Positions 40,016 through 49,001 of a DNA stretch of 51,052 nucleotides are shown here, piece by piece. The stretch lies in contig JAUWNI010000011.1 of assembly GCA_030612705.1 (NCBI GenBank), positions 1 through 51,052 on the forward strand, in the 5' to 3' direction. Position 1 is the stretch's first letter. Every line of letters begins with the position of its first letter. The notes beneath the pieces are model-generated. The model was given only the letters and a program-made list of their open reading frames with translations. It searched no databases and had not been told where the DNA came from. A program made the translations under genes and the position numbers. The stretch comes from Phycisphaerae bacterium. Lineage in GTDB: Bacteria > Planctomycetota > Phycisphaerae > UBA1845 > Fen-1342.

Positions 40016-40110
40016 TAGTGCTCCGGCACGCGTAAACGTGCGGGTAGCCGGCGGCGGCGCGGCGCCCCCCCCACGCTACAACCCGAAAGCCGAGGCGTGA
40101 CAGAGCATTG
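40016..40110. repeat. Dispersed repeat with shared tail
   Basis: tagtgctccggcacgcgtaa resembles the start of the 37.95 kb composite. The tail ctacaacccgaaagccgagg with cagagcatt matches 12757-12790. The rest of the gap from 39575 to 40168, apart from the small RNA candidate, shows no gene. Confidence 0.7.
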
Positions 40111-40168
40111 GCAGCCGGGCCAAATCACGCTTGCTACAAAGGACTATTCCGGCCGATAATCATCCACG

Positions 40169-41794
40169 GTGAAATCAGAGAACCGAAAGCCCGATTTAAT
40201 CATCTCCACGCGACGGTGCTATCCGCTTCAGCCGGGCCGACGCCCGGTCGAGGCCTTGGCGATCCATGCCGGGCGGATCGTTGCGCTCGGCAGTCGGCGT
40301 GAAATATCCCGCCTTAAACGTCGCGGCACAAAAATTGTGGACCTGGGCGATGCCGTCATCACGCCCGGACTGGTCGATTGCCACACCCATTTTTTTTATT
40401 GGGCGCTGCACCGCGCGCTTACCATCAGCGTGTCCGACTGCAAATCGCTCGATGAAACCCTCGAACGTATTCGGCGACAAGCCCGAGCGCGCTCGGTCGG
40501 CGATTGGGTCCTGGCCCTCGGTTTCGATCACAACCTCTGGCCGCAAGGTCTGCCAAACGCTCGCGATCTCGACCAGGCCGTCCCGGATCAGCCGGCGATC
40601 GTGCATAGCCGCGACATCCACACCGCCTGGCTAAACTCAGCGGCGCTCAAGCGGATCGGGATTACCCCACGCACACGCGATCCGAGGGGCGGACGTTACC
40701 TCCGCGACGCGCGCGGCCGGCCGACGGGAATCGTACAGGAAGCCGCCGTCAACCTGCTGCCCGATCCCGTGCAAGAATTCGCCGAGCGAACCGACGCCGA
40801 CGCGCTTCGCGCGATCGATCGCGCTTTAGAAGACGCCTACCACGTAGCATGGTCGTTCGGCATCGTCGGCGCGCACTCGGTGGACGAGGCAACATCGTTG
40901 ACACACTTGCAGCGTCACCATCGCGAACGCCGGTTAGGCATCCGTGTTGTCCACGCCATTCCACTCGCGGGTTTACCGCATGCTCGAAAGCTCGGCTTGC
41001 GCACCGGGCTGGGTGACGCTTGGCTGCGACTCGGCGCGGTCAAAATCTTCGCCGACGGCTCGCTGGGGTCACAGACGGCGTACATGTTTCACCCCTATCC
41101 CGGCAGCGGTGGACATTGCGGCGTGCCGGTGCTGGCGGGTGAGGAGCTGCGCGAAGTGGCCGTCACCGCCGCCCGCGACGGCTGGTCGCTCTGGATCCAC
41201 GCGATCGGTGACCGCGCCGTACACGAAGCGATCACGGCGATTGCCGCGGCCCGGCGAGTCCAGCAGACGCCGCTCGTACACCGGATCGAGCACGCCCAGT
41301 GCACCCGGCCGGCGGATATCCGCAAAATGGCCAGACTCGGAATCGTCGCTTCCGTGCAGCCTTGCCATATCATGGGTGACATTCGCACGGCTGAGCGGCA
41401 CTGGCCGCGCGCTTCACGCAACGCGTACCCATTTCGTGCGATGTTGGATGCCGGCGTGACGCTGGCGATCGGATCGGACGTCCCGATCGAATCCCTCGAT
41501 CCGCGGCGCGGCCTGTTCGGCGCGGTCGCGCGGACCGACGAGCAGGGTTACCCGAAGGGCGGCTGGTATCCACGGCAGCGTCTCACGGTTGAGCAAGTAT
41601 TACGCGGCTTTACGACGGGAGCCGCGGCCGCGGTCGGCGGTCCGAAACTCGCCGGCACGCTTGCGCCCGGAGCGCTGGCGGACCTGACGCTCTGGCACGA
41701 CGATCCGTTCAAGACCCCGCCCGAGGCCTTGCTCAACCTCCGCATCGCCGGCTGCGTAATCGACGGTCAACCGCACCTCAACGAGGCCGATTGA
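40169..41794 (+). CDS. YtcJ-like amidohydrolase
   Basis: A 541-residue amidohydrolase (Amidohydro_3 type). The N-terminal beta-sandwich and TPGLVDCHTHF (66-75; His72, His74) start the metal site; later landmarks are KIFADGSLGSQTAYM, WIHAIGDRAVHEAI (metal His), 'VHRIEHAQC' (metal His) and 'AIGSDVPIESLDP' (catalytic Asp). The C-terminal 'LAPGALADLTLWHDDPF' closes the sandwich. Such enzymes hydrolyse amide or similar bonds in small cyclic or N-acyl compounds; the substrate is unknown. The GTG at 40169 has no clear ribosome site. It is followed after 18 bases by the ROK kinase gene and is probably cotranscribed. Confidence 0.85.
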   Translation: MKSENRKPDLIISTRRCYPLQPGRRPVEALAIHAGRIVALGSRREISRLKRRGTKIVDLGDAVITPGLVDCHTHFFYWALHRALTISVSDCKSLDETLERIRRQARARSVGDWVLALGFDHNLWPQGLPNARDLDQAVPDQPAIVHSRDIHTAWLNSAALKRIGITPRTRDPRGGRYLRDARGRPTGIVQEAAVNLLPDPVQEFAERTDADALRAIDRALEDAYHVAWSFGIVGAHSVDEATSLTHLQRHHRERRLGIRVVHAIPLAGLPHARKLGLRTGLGDAWLRLGAVKIFADGSLGSQTAYMFHPYPGSGGHCGVPVLAGEELREVAVTAARDGWSLWIHAIGDRAVHEAITAIAAARRVQQTPLVHRIEHAQCTRPADIRKMARLGIVASVQPCHIMGDIRTAERHWPRASRNAYPFRAMLDAGVTLAIGSDVPIESLDPRRGLFGAVARTDEQGYPKGGWYPRQRLTVEQVLRGFTTGAAAAVGGPKLAGTLAPGALADLTLWHDDPFKTPPEALLNLRIAGCVIDGQPHLNEAD

Positions 41795-41812
41795 TGCAAA
41801 GGAGCACGAACC

Positions 41813-42787
41813 TTGTCCGGTAAGCACACGATTGGAATCGATCTCGGCGGAACGAATATCAAGGCCGGCATTCTCGACGACGGCGGCGAGCTGATCTACC
41901 GTTGCTCGATCGAGACGCAGGCGGAGCACGGCTTCGAGCACGTGTTTTGCCGACTCGTGGAACTCGTTGACAACTGTATCAATGCCGCCGACCTCGCCAA
42001 GACGGACATCGCCGCGATCGGCTACGGCACCCCCGGCCCGATGTCGCACGAAGAGGGCATCGTCTACGCCTCGCCCAACCTGCCCGGCTGGGAGAACATA
42101 CCGCTGCGAGCAAGGTTCAGCGCGGCCACCGGACTGCCCGTCACGCTCGACAACGACGCCAACGTCGCCGCCTACGGCGAGTTTATCGCCGGCGCCGGCA
42201 AGGGTACGCGCGACATGGTCATGCTCACGCTCGGGACCGGCATCGGCGGCGGCATCATTCTCAACGGGCGGTTGCACCGCGGCGCGTTCGATAACGCCGC
42301 CGAGATCGGCCATACCATCGCCGTGGCCAACGGCCGGCCGTGTCCGTGCGGGCAGCGTGGCTGCCTGGAGCGTTACGGCTCGGCCAACGCCGTCGCGGAA
42401 CGGTTTGTTGAAGCGCTTGAGGCCGGCGAGGATTCGCCGCTGAAGGCCAGCGTCGAAGCCGGCGAAACGCTGACCGCGGTGGACGTTGAGAGAGCGGCCC
42501 AGGCGGGCGACGCCCTCGCCGTCCGCATCTGGGACGAGACCTGTCTCTACCTCGCCCTCGCGTGCATCGACATCCAGCACACGCTCAACCCCGAGTGTGT
42601 CGTGCTCGGCGGCGGACTGATCGGCGCCGGCGACCAGCTTCTAAAGCCGGTCCGCGGGCATTTTCAACAACAGAGTTGGCAGCTTGCCAAGGATCACCCC
42701 CGCATCGAGCTCGCCACACTCGGCAATGACGCCGGCATCATCGGTGCCGCGGCCCTGGCCCGGAGCGAATCAGAGTCCCGAGCATAA
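41813..42787 (+). CDS. ROK-family sugar kinase (glucokinase-like)
   Basis: A 324-residue enzyme. The ATP-binding GIDLGGTNIKAGI (8-20), the catalytic Asp115 in LDNDANVAAYGE, LGTGIGGGII (140-149) and the ROK zinc signature EIGHT (164-168) with CPCGQRGCLE (177-186) are all present, so it should phosphorylate glucose or a related hexose. The TTG start follows AAAGGAG. The final residues (SESESRA) and the TAA stop are encoded by a dispersed repeat (gtcccgagcataagcgagc), so the native C-terminus was probably replaced. Glucokinase is likely but N-acylhexosamine kinase is also possible. Confidence 0.88.
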   Translation: MSGKHTIGIDLGGTNIKAGILDDGGELIYRCSIETQAEHGFEHVFCRLVELVDNCINAADLAKTDIAAIGYGTPGPMSHEEGIVYASPNLPGWENIPLRARFSAATGLPVTLDNDANVAAYGEFIAGAGKGTRDMVMLTLGTGIGGGIILNGRLHRGAFDNAAEIGHTIAVANGRPCPCGQRGCLERYGSANAVAERFVEALEAGEDSPLKASVEAGETLTAVDVERAAQAGDALAVRIWDETCLYLALACIDIQHTLNPECVVLGGGLIGAGDQLLKPVRGHFQQQSWQLAKDHPRIELATLGNDAGIIGAAALARSESESRA

Positions 42788-42947
42788 GCGAGCGGGTTCT
42801 AAATAACCGTGCGCGATACTGCGCCGGACGTCACGGTTCCGGGTGCCACGGTTCGGGGTGGCACGGTTCCGGGTGCCACGGGCAAGGACCGCGCCGATTT
42901 GTTCTCGATCGGCGAGACGGCTTTACCGCGGTCCTTGCCCGTGCTCC
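42770..42947. repeat. Tandem units and a 17-bp perfect inverted repeat after the ROK kinase
   Basis: gagtcccgagcataagcgag ends the kinase gene. Then cacggttccgggtgcc-like units occur about three times (42830-42878). cacgggcaaggaccgcg (42877-42893) is perfectly inverted at 42927-42943 with a 33-base loop. No U-run follows. The remaining gap to 43135 shows no gene. Confidence 0.8.
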
Positions 42948-43135
42948 TACGATCCAGCATAAAGCACAGGCAAGCCGAGCCGGCCCATGACACTCATGAG
43001 GACCTGCGTTTCTCGCGAAATCATCCTTGACTCTGGATAGAGGTGCCTTAGCCTTAACAATAGATAGGGGTAGGGTTCGAACCATGATCGGCAGCGGCAA
43101 CTTCCACCCTTTCGCTTTCATCATTGGGGGAGGTC

Positions 43136-43198
43136 ATGTCCGGGCTTGATGAAAAGTCGACCGTACGCCGATCTCAACGGGCCGGGAGTATACCGTGA
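43136..43198 (+). CDS. Possible 20-residue leader ORF of the radical SAM gene
   Basis: GGGGGAGGTC directly precedes an ATG opening a frame MSGLDEKSTVRRSQRAGSIP that ends in TGA. That TGA overlaps the GTG start of the radical SAM gene (GTGA), in a different frame. The arrangement would allow translational coupling. It could equally be a fortuitous purine tract. The peptide is polar with no known motif. Confidence 0.35.
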   Translation: MSGLDEKSTVRRSQRAGSIP

Positions 43199-44874
43199 AA
43201 ATCACACTGGTTTCCACATACACGCATCCGATCGCGCTGGGCCTGCGATACGTCTCGTCGTACTTGAAGGCTGCCGGCCACGACGTCGAGATAATCTTCA
43301 TGAGCTCCAAGCGCGACACGGTCAAGCCCGACTTCAGCCAAGCCGCGATGGAGCAGCTTGTCGAGCACGTGCGCGACCGCGCGCTGATCGGCATGAGCCT
43401 GATGACCAACAATTTCCACCGCGCCCGCGCCCTGACGCAACACATCCGCGCCGCGGGCATCAAGGCGCCGATCGTCTGGGGCGGCACCCATCCAACCGTG
43501 GCACCCGACGAATCGCTCGAACTCGCCGACGCGATCTGTATCGGCGAGGGCGAGGAATCGATGCTCCAACTCGTCGAACGCCTCGAGGCCGGACGCGACC
43601 CGACCGACATCGTCGGCCTGGCCTTTCGCGGCGGCGGTCCGTTCGGCAACAAGCAGACGATCCATGCCCCGTGCGCGCCGCTCAAAACGAATCTGGACGA
43701 CCTACCTTTCCCCGATTACGAACTGGAAACGCACTGGGTCGCCGACAAGGACGGCCTCGCGCCGGCCCGGCCCGAAAACCTGCGCGGCACGCTGAACACC
43801 CTGCGCCTGATGACTAGCCGCGGCTGCCCCTACCATTGCGCTTTCTGCAACAACACCGCTTTACAGAAGCTTTTCAAGGGCCGGGGCAAGTGGGTGCGGC
43901 TGCGCTCGATGGACAACGTGCTCGATGAAATCCGCCTGGCCCTGGCGTGCTTCCCGACCATCGCGCGGGTGAACTTCGTCGACGACCTGTTCTTCGTCCG
44001 CGGCGAAGAGGAGATCGAGGACTTTGTAACCAAATACAATCAGCAGGTCCGCCTGCCGCTCCAGATGGACGCCTTCCCCAATATGGTCTCCGAGCGCAAG
44101 GTCCGGGCTCTGGCCAGGGTCCCAATCGAGCTGATCAGCATGGGCATCGAGAGTGCCAGCCCGGATACGCTCGAAAACATATATCGGCGGCCGACGCCGC
44201 CCAAGATGATCGCCGAGGCCATCGCCGTTTTCAAGAAACACCGCATCCGCACGGAGTATCACTACATCGTCAGCAACCCCTTTGAGCCGGATAAAAACGT
44301 CATCGAAACGATGCGTTTCATCGCGGATCATCACGAGGGGCCGGCCGTGCTGCGCGTTTTCCCCCTGAATTTCTATCCCGGCACGCCGCTGCACGAACGG
44401 GCCAGGGCGGACGGCCTGATCGGCACGCGTGACGACAGTGCTTACGACTACATGGGTACCGGCGCGTTGGAGTTCATCGGGCACGACTACCTCGCAATCT
44501 GGCTGCGTATCGTGCTGAATCTGCGAAACGTCGGCCTGCCGCCCTGGTTCGCGCATCGCGTAATCGACTTCGTTACCAGCAAGCCGGTCCGCAAACTGAT
44601 CGACCGCAAATGGTTCTGCCCCGTGGTCTTCCGCGGCTACCAAATCGCGCGCAAGTTCTGGCGAAACTTCATCCACCAGCCCTTCATTCGTCCGTTCAAG
44701 TATCTGCGCCGAAAACCACGCTACGAAGCGCGCCAAACCGATGGCGAGACGACAACACGCTGGACCGTCCCGAAGGTCGACCTGAGCGCGATGCGCGCCA
44801 AGTATGGCGGCGACGCGCCCCCGCCCGGGGCCGAAATACCCCAGCCCTCAAGCGCGGCAGTACCCCAACCATAA
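43195..44874 (+). CDS. B12-binding-type radical SAM protein
   Basis: A 559-residue protein. Residues 1-140 form a B12-binding-like Rossmann domain (VSTYTHPIALGLRYVSSYLK, 'LIGMSLMTNNFHRARALTQ', VWGGTHPTVAPDES) with no DxHxxG motif, as usual for the B12-radical SAM class. The radical SAM core has Cys211, Cys215 and Cys218 (SRGCPYHCAFCNN), then 'NFVDDLFFV', 'LISMGIESASPDTLENIYR' and 'FPLNFYPGTPLHERA'. After 430 a helical tail of unknown role follows, with a Pro-rich end. The enzyme may methylate or rearrange a lipid, cofactor or peptide. The gene ends 13 bases before the metallo-beta-lactamase-fold gene, suggesting one operon. Confidence 0.85.
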   Translation: MKITLVSTYTHPIALGLRYVSSYLKAAGHDVEIIFMSSKRDTVKPDFSQAAMEQLVEHVRDRALIGMSLMTNNFHRARALTQHIRAAGIKAPIVWGGTHPTVAPDESLELADAICIGEGEESMLQLVERLEAGRDPTDIVGLAFRGGGPFGNKQTIHAPCAPLKTNLDDLPFPDYELETHWVADKDGLAPARPENLRGTLNTLRLMTSRGCPYHCAFCNNTALQKLFKGRGKWVRLRSMDNVLDEIRLALACFPTIARVNFVDDLFFVRGEEEIEDFVTKYNQQVRLPLQMDAFPNMVSERKVRALARVPIELISMGIESASPDTLENIYRRPTPPKMIAEAIAVFKKHRIRTEYHYIVSNPFEPDKNVIETMRFIADHHEGPAVLRVFPLNFYPGTPLHERARADGLIGTRDDSAYDYMGTGALEFIGHDYLAIWLRIVLNLRNVGLPPWFAHRVIDFVTSKPVRKLIDRKWFCPVVFRGYQIARKFWRNFIHQPFIRPFKYLRRKPRYEARQTDGETTTRWTVPKVDLSAMRAKYGGDAPPPGAEIPQPSSAAVPQP

Positions 44875-44887
44875 GGAGCATCGCAAG

Positions 44888-45724
44888 ATGATCGAACACC
44901 TGCGCATTACGATTCTGGTGGAAAATACCGCCGAGCAGCCCGAATTGTTGGCCGAGCACGGTCTGGCTATGTGGATCGAGGCCGACGGTCGAAACATCCT
45001 CTTCGATACCGGTCAGGGCCCGGCCCTCGCGCCAAACGCCGAAACTCTCGGCATCAACCTCGCCGACGCCCACGACCTCGTCCTCAGCCACGGGCACTAC
45101 GACCACACCGGCGGCTTGGCCGCCCAGCGCGATACGCTGTGCAAAGCCAACCTCTACGTCCATCCCGACGCGTTTGCCTCCAAGTTCGGCGTCATACCGA
45201 AAACCGGGGCACGCTTCATCGGCGCCGCGCTCGGCAGCCTCGATGAATTGCGGCAACACATCCCCTCCATCATCCCAACCCCCGGCCCAACCGAAATTGT
45301 CCCGGGCGTCTCGGTCACCGGCGAAATCCCGCGACGCAACAATTTCGAGGATGTCGGCGGCCCCTTCTTTCTCGACGAAGACGGAGCGGCCCCGGACGCC
45401 ATGACGGACGATCAGGCTTTGTATATCGAAACCGAAAAAGGAATGGTGGTATTACTCGGCTGCGCCCACGCCGGCCTGGTTAACACGCTCGATTACATCG
45501 CCGAGCTCAGCGGGCAACGCCGCTTTCACGCCGTACTCGGCGGCATGCACCTCATCCGCGCCTCGGACGAGCGGATCAGCAGGTCGATCGATGCCCTGCG
45601 AACATACGACGTGCAGGTCATCGGCCCCTGTCACTGCACCGGTCCAAGCGCCGCCGACAAAATCCGCAGCGCCTTACCCGACCGCTTCCTCAAGCTCGCC
45701 GCTGGCGTGGTTGTGTCCGTTTAG
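44888..45724 (+). CDS. Metallo-beta-lactamase-fold hydrolase, COG1237-like
   Basis: A 278-residue cytoplasmic enzyme. Metal ligands are in SHGHYDHTGG (67-76; His68, His70, Asp72, His73), with a later 'LLGCAHAGLVNTLDYI' and 'AVLGGMHLI' as further ligand regions. The sequence layout, with 'MWIEADGRNILFDTGQG' at the start and 'VIGPCHCTG' near the end, resembles the COG1237 group, which includes dihydropterin-ribofuranosylaminobenzene-phosphate synthase-like enzymes of methanopterin synthesis; this does not prove that activity. The ATG at 44888 follows AAGGAGC. It is the second gene of a pair with the radical SAM protein. Confidence 0.8.
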   Translation: MIEHLRITILVENTAEQPELLAEHGLAMWIEADGRNILFDTGQGPALAPNAETLGINLADAHDLVLSHGHYDHTGGLAAQRDTLCKANLYVHPDAFASKFGVIPKTGARFIGAALGSLDELRQHIPSIIPTPGPTEIVPGVSVTGEIPRRNNFEDVGGPFFLDEDGAAPDAMTDDQALYIETEKGMVVLLGCAHAGLVNTLDYIAELSGQRRFHAVLGGMHLIRASDERISRSIDALRTYDVQVIGPCHCTGPSAADKIRSALPDRFLKLAAGVVVSV

Positions 45725-45772
45725 AAAGCGTTGCTGGGAAAGATGAAATCTGCGAAGAGACGTGACTAACCG

Positions 45773-46282
45773 CTACCCGCGCTGGTCCCGGCACAGCGCC
45801 TGCCACATCTTCCACGACGACGGGTACAGCGTGTGGATCTGTTTATGAGCCTGCTCCACCTCTTCTTCGTTCCACCTGTCCGTCTCGGAAGAAATGCGCC
45901 TCAGCAACTCCTTCGCCTGCCGCTTCATGACGTTTGGCGTACGAATCGAGCGCTCGATCCGATCGGTCACAATATGAACGTGAATGCGACGTTCGTTCGA
46001 CAGGTTCGTCAGAATCCGTGTCCCGGGCAGCGTCCCTGCGTTAATCCACGTCTGAAACGTCAGCCGCTCCCGCCGCGCGACATTGACCAGAAGCGCGACC
46101 ACGATCACCGGCGGCATATCCCACGACGGCAAACGCAGATCCACCGAGCACGGACGCGGGTACAGCCCCATATTCGACTTATCTTCGCGAATATAGACAT
46201 ACAATCCGTCTCCCGTCGGCTTCAGCAGCATCCAGCCGGCGGCTTTGTTCAACATCGCTCGCGGAACTTCGAGAGCCGGCAT
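45773..46282 (-). CDS. Hypothetical protein
   Basis: A 169-residue soluble protein that I do not recognise. It is rich in Arg, Trp and Leu; the N-terminal half shows alternating strands (GDGLYVYIREDK, 'PPVIVVALLVNVARRERLTFQTWIN') and the C-terminal half is a charged amphipathic helical region (VMKRQAKELLRRI...RWNEEEVEQAHKQIHTLYPSSWKMW). It lacks a signal peptide. The start has only a weak upstream purine stretch. The gene faces the metallo-beta-lactamase-fold gene tail to tail with a 48-base gap. The coding look is good, since no rival frame is longer. Confidence 0.6.
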   Translation of the reverse strand: MPALEVPRAMLNKAAGWMLLKPTGDGLYVYIREDKSNMGLYPRPCSVDLRLPSWDMPPVIVVALLVNVARRERLTFQTWINAGTLPGTRILTNLSNERRIHVHIVTDRIERSIRTPNVMKRQAKELLRRISSETDRWNEEEVEQAHKQIHTLYPSSWKMWQALCRDQRG

Positions 46283-46700
46283 ATCTGCACCATCTCGGGG
46301 ATTTCATCCAGACGGACGCTCACAGTGACAGCGCGGCGTCCACCATGTTACTATCGGACAATGCTTCCACATACATAAACATCGCCCAGCTTCCGATATT
46401 CTCGCCATCTCCGCGCACAACCCGCCTTGTACCGCCGACCCGCCAGCGATAGATTCAACACCGGCAAACGCGCAGCGCGGCTTTTGGCCGCAACCAAAGG
46501 GACCAAGGGTTCAAGGGGCCAAGGGGCCGAGGGGTCGGGTGGCCCATGGCTTTAGCCGTGGGGGACACGAATCGGTTGGCCATTCGCGTCCCCCGCCACT
46601 GAAGCGACGGGTCGCCCGCGCAGCCAGAAATCTTCGCGAACCGCGAAGAAATCGAACGTTTGCACTGCAAATAGGTACTCAACGGCTAGGAGCGAAAACG
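46283..46700. repeat. Intergenic region with 'ggctttagccgtgg' repeat and tandem units
   Basis: Positions 46488-46625 contain gaccaagggttcaagg tandem-like units, then cccatggctttagccgtggg, gacacgaatcggttggcc and a mirrored 'cactgaagcgacgggtcgcc'. This is the same family as at 25.23 and 37.97 kb. The remainder shows no gene. Confidence 0.7.
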
Positions 46701-47669
46701 ATGAAACTCGGAGTGATGGCGGCCGGTCTCGGCGGCATGGAATGGGAAAAGGCCCTGGATTACTCCCGGCAGGTCGGGCTCGAGGCGATCGAGATCCCCG
46801 TCGGTGCCTATCCCGGCAAACCCTTCTTCAACCCCGAGGAAGTGCTGAACAATCCGTCGGCCCAGCAAAGAATCAAGAACGACTGCGCCAGACGAAACCT
46901 CGAAATCGTCGGCCTCGCCGTCCACGGCAACATCGTCAGCCCCGACCCCGCCGTCCGCGAGCAACATCTAAAGGACCACGACGTCGCCGTCCGACTCGCC
47001 CGCAAGCTCGGCACCGACGTGGTGATCAACTTTTCCGGCTGCCCGGGCGGCTGCCCGGATGACAAAATGCCCAACTGGGTCACCTGCCCCTGGCCGCCGG
47101 AGTTCGAAACGATCCGCGATTACCAGTGGAACGACGTCCTCATCCCGTTCTGGATCAAGAAGAACAAGCAGGCCGCCAACGAGGGCGTCAAGATCGCCTT
47201 CGAGGCCCACCCCGGCTTCTGTGTCTACAACCCCGAGACGATTCTCAAGCTCCGCAACGCCTGCGGCGAGCAGCTCGGCGCCAACCTCGACCCCTCGCAC
47301 TTCTTCTGGCAGAACATCGACCCGGTCGAGGCCGCCCGCGTGCTCGGCGACGCCGGCTGCCTATTCCACGTCCACGGCAAGGACACCGGCATCGACCCCT
47401 ACAACACCAGAATCAACGGAACACTCGACGCCAAGAACTACGGCGACGTCCATAACCGCTCGTGGATCTTCCGCACCTGCGGCTACGGCCACGGCGACGA
47501 GTTCTGGAAGCCCTTCATCAGCATGTTGCGGCTCAAGGGCTACGACGGCGTAATCAGCATCGAGCACGAAGACTGCATGATGAGCGTCCAGGAGGGCTTC
47601 GAAAAAGCCGTCACCTACCTCAAGCCGCTGCTGATCAAAGAACAAGCCGGCGAGGCGTGGTGGTTCTGA
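46701..47669 (+). CDS. Sugar phosphate isomerase/epimerase (xylose isomerase-like TIM barrel)
   Basis: A 322-residue TIM-barrel protein of the AP_endonuc_2 family (IolE/DTE-like). 'GLEAIEIPVGAYPG' (strand 2), 'RNLEIVGLAVHGN' (strand 3), 'VKIAFEAHPGFCVY' with metal Glu, 'LGANLDPSHFFWQ' with metal Asp/His, 'FHVHGKDTG' with metal His, and 'ISIEHEDCM' with the second Glu form the usual metal centre. The substrate is probably a keto-sugar or inosose. The ATG follows TAGGAGCGAAAACG; the longer in-frame extension upstream is repeat DNA. No other sugar catabolic gene is adjacent. Confidence 0.88.
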   Translation: MKLGVMAAGLGGMEWEKALDYSRQVGLEAIEIPVGAYPGKPFFNPEEVLNNPSAQQRIKNDCARRNLEIVGLAVHGNIVSPDPAVREQHLKDHDVAVRLARKLGTDVVINFSGCPGGCPDDKMPNWVTCPWPPEFETIRDYQWNDVLIPFWIKKNKQAANEGVKIAFEAHPGFCVYNPETILKLRNACGEQLGANLDPSHFFWQNIDPVEAARVLGDAGCLFHVHGKDTGIDPYNTRINGTLDAKNYGDVHNRSWIFRTCGYGHGDEFWKPFISMLRLKGYDGVISIEHEDCMMSVQEGFEKAVTYLKPLLIKEQAGEAWWF

Positions 47670-47997
47670 TGTGTGAGACCGGAACATGTGGGACCGGTTT
47701 GCAACTGGTCGATGTAGCGGCCGGCGCCTCGCCGGCCGAACGTAGCGTCGGGTCTCCGTGCCCGACGGCCGTAGCGTCCGTCCCTCGTTGGGGGACTGAC
47801 CTCCGGCCGGTTTGTGCTGTGGGACCGGTTTGCAACCGGCCAGTGTAGCGTCGGCCCCCCGCGGCCGACGAGGAGGGACGCCGGGACAGGGGGACAAAGG
47901 GACGAAGTAAGGCACGGAGGCACACGGGCACGAAGTAAACGTAGCGACCGGGCTGCACATCGGCCGTAACGCCGACCGGTGAAGCCGTGAGACAGCA
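47670..47997. repeat. Intergenic repeat array
   Basis: Two copies of gtgggaccggtttgcaac (47690-47708 and 47819-47837), gcggccggcgcctcgccggc, tagcgtcgggtctccgtgcc and tagcgtcggccccccgcg follow one another. The region then holds purine-rich gggacaaagggacgaag units up to 47940. No gene is visible. Confidence 0.75.
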
Positions 47998-48957
47998 ATG
48001 GGCACGAAGACAACTGACATCTCGCAACTGAGGAAGAACGCCCGAGCAGGTGACGTGATGGCGCAGTATCGCATGGGCGTCGCTTTGCGTGAGGGCGATG
48101 GCCTGCGCCGTAACAAACGCGCAGCGGCGCGGTGGTTTGAGCGCGCCGCGAAGGCCGAACATGTGGACGCGCAATACGAACTCGCGTACTGCTACGATCA
48201 CGGGGTCGGAGTTCCGAAGGACGAGTGCGAGGCCGCCCATTGGTTGCGCGCCGCCGCCGAACAGAATCACCTCGAAGCGCAATACGATCTCTCTGTCTGC
48301 TATCGAAAAGGCGAGGGTGTCCGGCGAAATATGCGTGAAGCCGTAAAATGGCTCAAACGAGCTGCCGAAGCTGGTGACGCGGATGCCCAAGTCATGCTTG
48401 GCAACCTGTACAGCGACGGAAAAGGTGTCAAACGAAACCGCAAGCATTCCATTCGTTTGTATCGGGCCGCGGCTGCTCAGAACGACCCCGACGCCATGTA
48501 CAATCTCGCCCTCTGCTACCAGCATGGCGAAGGTGTTCGAAAGAACTACCGCGAAGCGCTTCGTTGGTACCGCCAAGCAGCCGAGCATGACCATATGGAA
48601 GCCATGAACAACCTCGGCGTTGCGTATCGCGAAGGTCGTGGTGCGCGGAGAAACTATAGAAAGGCGTTCTATTGGCTCTTTCGCGCCGCTTGCATGGGGG
48701 ACGACGAGGCCGAGTGCAGCGTCGGATATGCGTTCTTTCACGGTGAAGGCGTGCCCAAGGACTGGAACGTGGCCGTCAAATGGTATCGGCGCAGTGCGAA
48801 CGCCGGCAACGACAGCGCCCAACACAATCTGGGGCTCTGCTACCGTGATGGGGAAGGTGTGAAGCGAAACCTGCGGTGGGCTCGCTATTGGCTCGGTCGC
48901 TCCGCCATGGCCGGGAACAAGTCGGCGAAGAAAGCAACGGCCGAATTGAATAAATGA
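47998..48957 (+). CDS. Sel1-like repeat protein
   Basis: A 319-residue soluble protein built from about eight Sel1-like (TPR-related) repeats of 36 residues, e.g. 'AQYELAYCYDHGVGVPKDECEAAHWLRAAAEQNHLE'. The repeats cover nearly the full length, with no signal peptide and no enzymatic domain, so it probably acts as a protein-binding scaffold in the cytoplasm. Codon use is visibly less GC-rich at third positions than in most neighbours. It lies 44 bases upstream of the nuclease gene, on the same strand. The ATG has only a weak ribosome site. Confidence 0.87.
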   Translation: MGTKTTDISQLRKNARAGDVMAQYRMGVALREGDGLRRNKRAAARWFERAAKAEHVDAQYELAYCYDHGVGVPKDECEAAHWLRAAAEQNHLEAQYDLSVCYRKGEGVRRNMREAVKWLKRAAEAGDADAQVMLGNLYSDGKGVKRNRKHSIRLYRAAAAQNDPDAMYNLALCYQHGEGVRKNYREALRWYRQAAEHDHMEAMNNLGVAYREGRGARRNYRKAFYWLFRAACMGDDEAECSVGYAFFHGEGVPKDWNVAVKWYRRSANAGNDSAQHNLGLCYRDGEGVKRNLRWARYWLGRSAMAGNKSAKKATAELNK

Positions 48958-49001
48958 CGCTGTTGGTGCTACAAACTTCGCCCACTATACGGGACTGATT
49001 G

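Noticed and set aside
43070-43135. tRNA-like GGTTCGAACC arm near 43075
   Set aside because: No acceptor or anticodon stem can be drawn around it on either strand.
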